NCBI GenBank assembly: GCA_034211175.1
Contig: JAXHUH010000353.1
Coordinates: forward strand, 1 to 7,052
Length of the DNA: 7,052 nt
From: JAXHUH01 sp034211175
Lineage (GTDB): Bacteria > Actinomycetota > Acidimicrobiia > Acidimicrobiales > CAIXPF01
Direction: 5' to 3'
Shown: in pieces, positions 1 through 5,151 of the stretch
How positions within the stretch are numbered: position 1 is the first letter of the stretch
Layout of the letters: the number at the start of each line of letters is the position of its first letter
The notes under the pieces: generated by a model
The model's database searches: none
Seen by the model: the letters and a program-made list of their open reading frames with translations, nothing else
What the model was told of the DNA's origin: nothing
Made by a program: the position numbers and the translations under genes

Positions 1-17
1 CGCCACCTGCGGTGGCG
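1..17. repeat. Perfect 7-bp hairpin at the window edge
   Basis: CGCCACC (1-7) and GGTGGCG (11-17) are perfect reverse complements around a TGC loop. The stem may continue to the left of the window. It is followed by TCGGGTG, not a T-run, so it is not a classical intrinsic terminator. It could end an upstream gene or lie in the leader of the small gene that begins about 30 bases later. Its function is unknown, and a hairpin of this size arises by chance fairly often in DNA this GC-rich. Confidence 0.35.
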
Positions 18-48
18 TCGGGTGTGACCGGCGACCACCATGGGGTAG

Positions 49-252
49 ATGACCGACATGGGGGAGAGCGAACCGCCGAGGCGATCGGGTGGTCCGCGCA
101 CGACCCGCCGTGAGAAGCGCATCGTCGCCACGGCCATGGTCACCGGGCTCGTGATCGGCATCGTCGGCGGGCTCCTGGTCGACAACCTGGCGTTCGGGGC
201 GAGTCTCGGCCCGCTCGTGGGCCTGTTCCTCGCGACGGTCCGCCTGCGGTGA
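49..252 (+). CDS. Small two-helix membrane protein with glycine zippers, function unknown
   Basis: The 67-residue product has a hydrophilic, arginine-rich N-terminus (about residues 1-24, with RTTRREKR just before the membrane). Two hydrophobic segments follow, at about 25-43 and 46-63, and the tail is very short and basic (RLR). The positive-inside rule suggests a hairpin with both ends in the cytoplasm. Both helices carry four-residue glycine spacing: G33/G37/G41 and G50/G54/G58, a pattern known to pack helices tightly. The ATG at 49 is the first start, but a GGGGTAG stretch at 42-48 is better spaced for the in-frame ATG at 58 (64 residues), so the start is uncertain. The stop overlaps the GTG of the next gene by 4 bases, indicating translational coupling and probably a joint role. 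I recognise no named family. Confidence 0.7.
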   Translation: MTDMGESEPPRRSGGPRTTRREKRIVATAMVTGLVIGIVGGLLVDNLAFGASLGPLVGLFLATVRLR

Positions 253-1520
253 TCAGCCAGGTCGGCTTCGCCGGCGCGATCGGCGGCGTCGCCGGGTGGG
301 CGGTGACTCCACGCCGCCGGCGCGCCGCCCGGGTCGGTGCCGTGGCCTCCGGTGCAGCCGTGCTCGCCGCGTCGGAGGCGCTCGCCCGAGGACGGCAACG
401 CCCGGGAGAGATCCCTCCGCTGTGGCACCGCATCGCCGTGAGCGGCGCGCTCGCTGCGCCGGTCGGGCGGCTCTTCGGTCGCCTCGTCGACCCCCGACCG
501 GTCGTGGTCGGTGCCGCCGCGGGAGCCCTCGCCGGCGCGGCCGGCCTGCGCCCCCAGAAGGTCGCGCTCGGGCCGCTGCTCGGCGCCGCCACCGGACGGG
601 TGCTCGGCGGCGTCGACCCCCGGGTCCCGCCCGCGGTGAGCGCCGCGGTCGCGATCGTCGTGCACCGCCTCGTCTCGGCCGCGGTGTTCCGCGACGCCCA
701 GGTCCGGCTGCTGGCCGAGCGGGTGCCGTCCGAGCAGCTCCCGTTCGTCGTGCCCCGCGCCGCGCCCGGCCGCTACGTGGGCGTCGACTACGTGCGGGGC
801 CTCGCCGACGAGCTCGGCGGCACGTACACGCGCGACGCCGCCGACGTCGGGATCGTCGGTTCGCTCGACGAGCTCGCCGGCCCCGACCTCGACCCGGCGG
901 CGGTCGACCCGAGGGTGCGCGAGTTCTACGAGCACACCACCAGGTTCCGCCTCGACATCGTCCCCGAGTGGCGCCTGTGGGTGCGGCCCGGGTACCTGCT
1001 GTACCGGACGCTCGTCGCCCGTCCCCTCGGCCAGGCCGACGTGCCGATGAACCTGCGGGAGGCCCAGCGGGGTGTCCGCAGCCGCATCGACACGGTCGAC
1101 GCACCGGGTGTCGGTCGGGTGCGGGGCTGGATCCGCTCCTACGCCGCCGACGACCGGCCCATCTACGTCGGCATCTACACCACCTACCGCCATCGCGACC
1201 CCGGCGGGGCCGAGCGGGGCTACGTCAGCGTCGGGTTCCCGCTCCCGCAGGCCGGCTTCACGGCCACGCTCGCCCCCTACGGCCGCGACGACGGCGGGTT
1301 GCGCCTCACCTCGCGCACCGACCTCGCGCACCCCGGCCACTACCTGACCCACATCGATCCCGCGACCGGCGAGCTGACCACGCTCGAGGTCGACGGGTTC
1401 GCCGAGGAGCTCGACGTGATGGTGGTCGACGACGAGCTCGTTGCCGTCCACCGGTTCCGACTGTTCGGCATCGCCTTCCTCGCCCTCTACTACCGGATCA
1501 CACCGAAGGCGGCGGGGTGA
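249..1520 (+). CDS. Membrane protein with glycine-rich N-terminal helices and a large soluble domain, function unknown
   Basis: The 423-residue product starts at a GTG inside the stop of the preceding gene (GTGA overlap). Residues 1-147 are Ala/Gly-rich with several short hydrophobic stretches (about 5-19, 29-42, 63-80, 85-99, 106-120, 128-147). Two of these show glycine zippers: G88/G92/G96 and G108/G112/G116/G120. Residues 148-400 form a hydrophilic domain rich in aromatics and charges, with notable stretches EFYEHTTRFRLDIVPEWRLW (226-245), RPGYLLYRTLVARPLGQADV (246-265) and YVGIYTTYRH (306-315). A short hydrophobic, aromatic stretch lies near the C-terminus (402-416). The block at 226-280 looks conserved rather than random, but I cannot name the family. 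It is probably a membrane-bound protein with a cytoplasmic or surface domain. The stop overlaps the GTG of the ROK gene, so the three genes form one operon. The coding call is well supported by the overlaps, codon bias and length. Confidence 0.8.
   Translation: MISQVGFAGAIGGVAGWAVTPRRRRAARVGAVASGAAVLAASEALARGRQRPGEIPPLWHRIAVSGALAAPVGRLFGRLVDPRPVVVGAAAGALAGAAGLRPQKVALGPLLGAATGRVLGGVDPRVPPAVSAAVAIVVHRLVSAAVFRDAQVRLLAERVPSEQLPFVVPRAAPGRYVGVDYVRGLADELGGTYTRDAADVGIVGSLDELAGPDLDPAAVDPRVREFYEHTTRFRLDIVPEWRLWVRPGYLLYRTLVARPLGQADVPMNLREAQRGVRSRIDTVDAPGVGRVRGWIRSYAADDRPIYVGIYTTYRHRDPGGAERGYVSVGFPLPQAGFTATLAPYGRDDGGLRLTSRTDLAHPGHYLTHIDPATGELTTLEVDGFAEELDVMVVDDELVAVHRFRLFGIAFLALYYRITPKAAG
1505..1509 (+). 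promoter_or_regulatory. Ribosome binding site for the ROK-family gene
   Basis: GAAGG lies 7 bases before the GTG at 1517. It supports that start rather than any codon further upstream in the same frame, where the preceding gene occupies the DNA in another frame. Confidence 0.55.
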
Positions 1521-2554
1521 GCCGCCAGCGGGTCGTCGCCGCACTTCGTGAGCGCGGCCCGCTGTCCCGAAGCGCCCTCTCCAAGGCCCTGTCGGTGACC
1601 CGGACGACGGTCGGCTCCCACGTCGACGTCCTCGTCGACGAGGGGGTGCTCGAGGAGCTCGACCTGCCGCCCGGCGGGGGGCTCGGCCGGCCGCCCCGTC
1701 CGGTGTGGTTCACCGAGGACGCCGGCTCGGTCGGGGCGATCGTCGTGGCCCGCGACCGGGTGAGCGCGGCGGTGGTCAACGTGCGTGGCGAGATCCGGGC
1801 CGTCGACCACGCCGCGGTCCGCGGGGACGCGGCGCAGCTCGGCGTCGACCTGCTGCGCAGCGTGCGGGCACCCTTCGGCGGGCTCGAAGGTGTCGGGGTC
1901 GTGGCCGACGGGCGGGACCTCGCCGCGGTGATCGCCCGTGCCCTCGGCACCGACGTGATCGCCGCGGCGCCGGCCCGGGCGGGCGCGGTCGCCGAGCGCT
2001 GGTTCGGGCACGGGCGGGCGTGCCGCGACTACTGGACCGTCGTCCTCGGCGACGAGGTCGGCGCCGCCGTCGTCGTCGACGGCCGCCTCCACCTCGGACG
2101 CGACGAGCGCGCCGGGTGCGTCGCCCACCTGCCCGTGGGTGGCGACCGCCCGTGCTCGTGCGGGGGACGCGGGTGCTGGACCACCGTTGCGTCGCGCACC
2201 GGACTCGCCGAGACCGCGGCGGCGCTCGGCCACGCCCCGCTCGGCGCGGACGAGCTGATCGCCCGTGCCGACGCCGGGGACGAGCGCGCCCGCCGCGTCG
2301 TCGCGGTCTACGCCGGGGACGTGGCGACCGGGCTGGTCGCGCTGGACCTGGTGACCGCGCCCGGGCTGGTGGTCGTGCACGGGCCTCCGGCGACCTCGGA
2401 CGGCTGGAGCTGGTCGGCCCTGCGCGATGCCGCGGGCGACACGGGGGCCCGGCTGGTGCGCAGCGACCTCGGCGAGCCCGGCCTCCTCGGTGCCGCGGCG
2501 CTCGTCCTCGGCGACACGTGGTCGGGCGAGGGGAGGGCGCGGCGGGGCCGGTGA
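1517..2554 (+). CDS. ROK-family (NagC/XylR-like) transcriptional regulator with degenerate kinase motifs
   Basis: The 345-residue product starts at the GTG that overlaps the previous stop. The frame is open far upstream, but the protein resembles the family only from here. Residues 3-45 form a winged helix-turn-helix (QRVVAALRERGPLSR, then SVTRTTVGSHVDVLVDEGVL), followed by a wing-like GRPPRPV (57-63). The rest is ROK-like: H204 with C213-x-C215-x4-C220 matches the family zinc site, and the end (SDLGEPGLLGAAALVLG, 316-332) matches the typical ROK C-terminus. ROK proteins are sugar kinases or sugar-sensing repressors. Here the catalytic NDAN motif reads APAR (151-154), so Asp is Pro152. The GEIGH motif reads GCVAH (200-204), the residue after the zinc motif is T222 instead of Glu, and no DxGGT phosphate loop is visible near 75-90. 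It is therefore probably a non-catalytic regulator. Its target may be its own operon. The ligand is unknown. Confidence 0.85.
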   Translation: MSRQRVVAALRERGPLSRSALSKALSVTRTTVGSHVDVLVDEGVLEELDLPPGGGLGRPPRPVWFTEDAGSVGAIVVARDRVSAAVVNVRGEIRAVDHAAVRGDAAQLGVDLLRSVRAPFGGLEGVGVVADGRDLAAVIARALGTDVIAAAPARAGAVAERWFGHGRACRDYWTVVLGDEVGAAVVVDGRLHLGRDERAGCVAHLPVGGDRPCSCGGRGCWTTVASRTGLAETAAALGHAPLGADELIARADAGDERARRVVAVYAGDVATGLVALDLVTAPGLVVVHGPPATSDGWSWSALRDAAGDTGARLVRSDLGEPGLLGAAALVLGDTWSGEGRARRGR

Positions 2555-2562
2555 GAACTCAC
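2551..2562. promoter_or_regulatory. Palindrome GTGAG-AA-CTCAC, candidate operator
   Basis: GTGAG (2551-2555) and CTCAC (2558-2562) are perfect reverse complements with a 2-base centre. The site overlaps the stop codon of the ROK gene and lies 38 bases before the TetR-type start, where an operator or upstream activator site for that gene would be expected. It could be bound by either of the two flanking regulators. This is inference from position and symmetry only. Confidence 0.35.
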
Positions 2563-2585
2563 GGGGACGGCGCCGACGCTCGGTG

Positions 2586-2591
2586 TAGCCT
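2586..2591 (+). promoter_or_regulatory. Candidate -10 box TAGCCT for a leaderless TetR-type transcript
   Basis: TAGCCT fits the actinobacterial TAnnnT -10 pattern. A start 7-10 bases after its last T falls at 2598-2601, on or next to the ATG at 2601. There is no purine-rich ribosome binding site before that ATG, which fits a leaderless mRNA, common in Actinobacteria. No convincing -35 box is seen around 2562-2568 (CGGGGAC). Confidence 0.45.
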
Positions 2592-2601
2592 GGTCAGACC
2601 A
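2591..2601. promoter_or_regulatory. Perfect 11-base palindrome TGGTC-A-GACCA on the TetR start, candidate operator
   Basis: TGGTC (2591-2595) and GACCA (2597-2601) are perfect inverted arms around one base. The palindrome shares the last T of the candidate -10 box and the A of the start codon, so a bound repressor would block transcription initiation directly. The natural candidate is the TetR-type protein encoded here, by autoregulation. TetR operators are usually 14-20 bases, so this may be only the core of a longer imperfect site. Confidence 0.4.
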
Positions 2602-3167
2602 TGACGGTCACGGCCAACGGGAGGGGTCGCCGGGACGAGATCGTCGTCGTCGCATCCCGCCTGCTCCGCAAGCGGGGCCTCGAGCTCCAGCTCCAGGACA
2701 TCGCGGACGAGCTCGGCATCACGTCCAACGCCCTCTACTACCACTTCCGCAACCGCGAGGACCTGCTGCTCCAGTGCTTCCTCCGGGCGGGGGAGCGGGT
2801 CGACGAGGCGCTCGCCGTCGCCGACGAGCAGCCGACCGGCCTCGAGCGCGTCATGACGTTCCTCGAGACGTGGCTGGGCTTCGCGTTCGACGAGGCGATG
2901 CCGCCGGTCCAGTACTCGGCGTCGCTCAACGCCGAGAGCCAGCAGGCGCTGAACCGACCGGGGGCGCGTCGCATCGTGCGCCTGCGCGACATGATCGAGA
3001 AGGGCCGGGTCGACGGGACGATCGCGGCCGAGTGCGACGCACTGGTCACGTCGGCGCAGATCTTCCACACGCTGTACTGGTGGCCCGACTACCTCCACGG
3101 CGAGCGCAGCCACCGCCAGATCGCCGACGCCATCTTCGCCAACATCCGCCGCTCGCTCGCCGCCTGA
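2601..3167 (+). CDS. TetR/AcrR-family transcriptional regulator
   Basis: The product is 188 residues, normal for the family. The N-terminal domain has the TetR pattern: helix 1 at about 11-26 (RDEIVVVASRLLRKRG), then helix-turn-helix LQDIADELGITSNALYYHFR (31-50) and NREDLL (51-56), the most diagnostic part. Residues 60-188 form the divergent all-helical ligand-binding and dimer domain, with aromatics that could line a pocket (Y105, F155, Y159, W160, W161, Y164). It binds operator DNA as a dimer and is released by a small ligand, which cannot be predicted here. It is 46 bases downstream of the ROK gene on the same strand, but a separate promoter and palindromes in that gap suggest independent, autoregulated transcription. 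It converges with the transport operon, whose last stop is 109 bases away, so it may or may not control that operon. Confidence 0.93.
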   Translation: MTVTANGRGRRDEIVVVASRLLRKRGLELQLQDIADELGITSNALYYHFRNREDLLLQCFLRAGERVDEALAVADEQPTGLERVMTFLETWLGFAFDEAMPPVQYSASLNAESQQALNRPGARRIVRLRDMIEKGRVDGTIAAECDALVTSAQIFHTLYWWPDYLHGERSHRQIADAIFANIRRSLAA

Positions 3168-3199
3168 CCCGCAACCCCTCGCCCGGGAACCACCGCCCG

Positions 3200-3268
3200 C
3201 CCGTTCTGGTCTACACCGGGCCGGTCGCGACCAGGCACGACGCGTCTTCGCGTGGAGACCAGAACGGG
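3200..3268. terminator. Large inverted repeat between convergent genes, possible bidirectional terminator
   Basis: CCCGTTCTGGTCTACAC (3200-3216) pairs with GTGGAGACCAGAACGGG (3252-3268): 16 of 17 positions match, including 13 in a row. The 35-base loop contains a perfect palindrome GGTCGCGACC (3223-3232). A further stem, ACGCG-TCTT-CGCGT (3240-3253), overlaps the right arm by two bases. The element starts 32 bases after the TetR-type stop and ends 8 bases from the binding-protein stop, so it is well placed to end transcription from both sides. There is no T-run after either arm, so it is not a classical intrinsic terminator. A copy of a dispersed palindromic repeat (REP-like) is the main alternative. 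The rest of the 109-base intergenic region shows nothing else. Confidence 0.55.
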
Positions 3269-3276
3269 GCGTGGGC

Positions 3277-5085
3277 TCAGGGTCGGGGGTACTCGGGTGG
3301 GGTCTCGTCGGCCGGGGGCTCCTCGATGATCGTCACCGAGCCCTCCTCCTCGAAGACCCGCAGCTCCTCGGTCCAGCTGCCCGGCAGGTAGCGGCGGCCG
3401 CCGTCGACGAAGCGGACCATGCCGGTGCCCTCGCGCTGGAGCTCGTCGGGCCCGGTGGCGTCCGCGTCCCACCACCACTCGGTGGCGTCGTCGATGCCGC
3501 TCCAGTCGTTCTCGAGCTCGAGCTCGTCCCACAGGCCGTGCTGGCCCCACGAGAGCGACGACGACGTGATCCCGCTCGGGGTGGGCTCACCGGCGAACAG
3601 CCCGTCGCGGAACGTCTCCGGGGTCAGGACCGGGCCGGCCGAGCCGAGCCCGGAGAAGAACAGCGCCGGGGTCGCGTAGAGGATCGGCGCCGTCTCGTCC
3701 GCCGGCGGCGGTGCGCCGGTGTACCACTCGTAGAGCGCGAACCCCGGATCGATCTCGGGCGCGGTCTCGGCCGCACCGGTGGTGATGCCGAACGCGCTGT
3801 CCCACTGCTCCTGGTCGAACACCCGGCCGAACGTCGTCGTGTCGGTCAGGGTGCCGCCGGTGACCACCCACTCGGGGAAGTACTCCTGGGCCGTCGCCTC
3901 CTGCGTGAAGTTTGCCGGCGCCACCGGGTCGGCCTGGAGGATCACCGTCGTCACCCCCGACTCCTTGAGCTTGGCGATGACCGACGTCGCCTGCTCGGGG
4001 AGACGGCCCGGGTCGAGCTGGTAGGAGAGCTGCTCGGTGAGCTCGACGCCGCGCTCGGACAGGAGCGTGCGGTACTGCTCGGCGTTGCGCTCCGACTCCT
4101 CGTTCGACGTGATGTACACGTGGCCGAAGACCCGCTCGGTCTCCTGGAACGCCGGGTCACCGGCGAACGCCGCGGGCTGGCCGGCCAGCTTCTTCGACAC
4201 GTACTCGGCGCCGTGGAGGTTGACCTGGTTGCCGGCCATGACGATGTTGATCAGGAACGGGGCGCGCTCGGCGCGGTACTCCTCCGAGCCGGTGAGCCCG
4301 CAGCCGATGCACACGACCCCGGCCGCGGCCATCTCGTCGGCCCAGGCGTTGGTCAGCGCCGGCCCGCCCCACGCGGCGAACGGCTGGTGCTCCTCGATGG
4401 CCCGCTGGGCGTCGGCTCGGGCGGCGACCTCGTCGGTCGACGAGCCGCTCGCGTCGACGACGTGGACCTCCACCGTGCGGCCGTAGGTCTGGTAGTAGTC
4501 GTTGAACAGGTCGGCGAAGCCCTGGACGGTCTCCGCGACCTGGGCCGACGTGTCGTCGTTCTGGATCGGTCCCTGGATGAAGTCGAGCACCGGGTCGCTG
4601 TCGGGCGCCGAGTAGTAGACGACCGAGATCGTGTCCTCCGTGACGCCGGTGTGGGTGGCGCCGCCGTTGTCGTCGACGTCGGCGTAGCACTCGGAGGCGT
4701 AGTAGTAGGGAATCGCGACCTGGCCGCGCTCGGTGTCGCAGGTGTCGGGGAAGGTCACGTCGAGACCCTCCTCCTGCGCCTGCGTCCAGCTGATCGCGTC
4801 GACCGGCTCGGGGGCGTCGCCCCCCTCCGCGGTGGCGTCGCCGCCCTCGTCGGTGTCGTCGTCCCCGCCCGCCGTGGCGTCGGTGTCGTCGCCGGCCGTG
4901 GTCTCGCTGGGCTGGCCCGCCTCCGCGCTGTCGGCGGTCTCGTCATCGTCGTCGCCTCCGCCGGCGAACACGATGATGCCGACGACCACGACGATCACGG
5001 CGGCGATGGCGGCGACGGGGCCGAAGCGCCGGAGGGTGTTGCCTCCTGAGGCTCCGTTCCCGGCGTCGGGACTGGCTGGCTGCAC
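3277..5085 (-). CDS. Membrane-anchored ABC transporter substrate-binding protein (LivK/Peripla_BP_6-like)
   Basis: The 602-residue product binds a solute outside the membrane and should deliver it to the importer encoded just upstream. Residues 1-20 are polar with two arginines before a single transmembrane helix (about 22-41). A glycine and an acidic Asp/Gly/Thr/Ala-rich tether (about 42-95) follows, then the binding fold (about 110-560). Family-like stretches are TFPDTCDTERGQVAIP (111-126), a ligand-fold opening at GVTEDTISVVYY (147-158), WGGPALTNAW (239-248), SGVTTVILQADPVAP (376-390) and WWWDADATGPDE (537-548) near VRFVDGGRRYLPG (557-569). There are four cysteines: C116, C133, C259 and C262. 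The tail is Glu/Pro-rich. No lipobox cysteine follows the hydrophobic segment, which is unusual for a Gram-positive binding protein. The family handles branched-chain amino acids, amides, urea and other solutes, so the ligand is open. The GTG start is backed by AAAGGA six bases upstream. It is the second visible gene of the minus-strand operon, 66 bases after the ATPase gene. Confidence 0.9.
   Translation of the reverse strand: MQPASPDAGNGASGGNTLRRFGPVAAIAAVIVVVVGIIVFAGGGDDDDETADSAEAGQPSETTAGDDTDATAGGDDDTDEGGDATAEGGDAPEPVDAISWTQAQEEGLDVTFPDTCDTERGQVAIPYYYASECYADVDDNGGATHTGVTEDTISVVYYSAPDSDPVLDFIQGPIQNDDTSAQVAETVQGFADLFNDYYQTYGRTVEVHVVDASGSSTDEVAARADAQRAIEEHQPFAAWGGPALTNAWADEMAAAGVVCIGCGLTGSEEYRAERAPFLINIVMAGNQVNLHGAEYVSKKLAGQPAAFAGDPAFQETERVFGHVYITSNEESERNAEQYRTLLSERGVELTEQLSYQLDPGRLPEQATSVIAKLKESGVTTVILQADPVAPANFTQEATAQEYFPEWVVTGGTLTDTTTFGRVFDQEQWDSAFGITTGAAETAPEIDPGFALYEWYTGAPPPADETAPILYATPALFFSGLGSAGPVLTPETFRDGLFAGEPTPSGITSSSLSWGQHGLWDELELENDWSGIDDATEWWWDADATGPDELQREGTGMVRFVDGGRRYLPGSWTEELRVFEEEGSVTIIEEPPADETPPEYPRP
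4801..4953 (-). other. Acidic low-complexity tether in the binding protein
   Basis: This codes for residues 45-95 of the binding protein, almost only Asp, Glu, Gly, Ala, Thr, Ser and Pro. A short internal duplication is visible as DATAGGD (69-75) and DATAEGGD (83-90), mirrored in the DNA by repeated GTCGGTGTCGTCG words on the plus strand. It probably acts as a flexible spacer that lets the binding domain reach away from the membrane anchor. Such repeats tend to vary in length between strains. Confidence 0.6.
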
Positions 5086-5091
5086 GGCGGT

Positions 5092-5097
5092 TCCTTT
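5092..5097 (-). promoter_or_regulatory. Ribosome binding site of the binding-protein gene
   Basis: On the minus strand this reads AAAGGA, six bases before the GTG at 5085. It fixes the start and is the clearest Shine-Dalgarno sequence in the window. It suggests strong translation of the binding protein relative to the ATPase, as expected for a component needed in excess. Confidence 0.65.
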
Positions 5098-5151
5098 CGG
5101 TGGGTGTGCGGCCGGGGGCTCCGCTGGCTTCGGTCGTGGGCGATGGGCTCG

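Noticed and set aside
40..48. ATG at 40 as the start of the small membrane gene
   Set aside because: It reads ATG GGG TAG and stops after two codons.
296..1516. Upstream extension of the ROK-gene frame, giving a 752-residue protein
   Set aside because: The extra 407 residues are Arg/Pro-rich shadow sequence of the overlapping 423-residue gene. ROK similarity begins only at the GTG at 1517.
1490..2380. A 296-codon minus-strand frame opposite the ROK gene
   Set aside because: Compositionally biased translation without domain features, whereas the plus-strand frame shows an HTH and the ROK zinc motif.
2559..3113. A 184-codon minus-strand frame opposite the TetR-type gene
   Set aside because: Its translation is a Leu/Val/Glu/Arg-rich antisense shadow. 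The plus strand has an unmistakable TetR helix-turn-helix.
3271..5049. A 592-codon plus-strand open frame antisense to the binding-protein gene
   Set aside because: Its translation is Arg/Leu/Val/Gly/Asp-rich with no motif, and it mirrors the high-GC codon bias of the minus-strand gene, which has clear family features and a good ribosome binding site.
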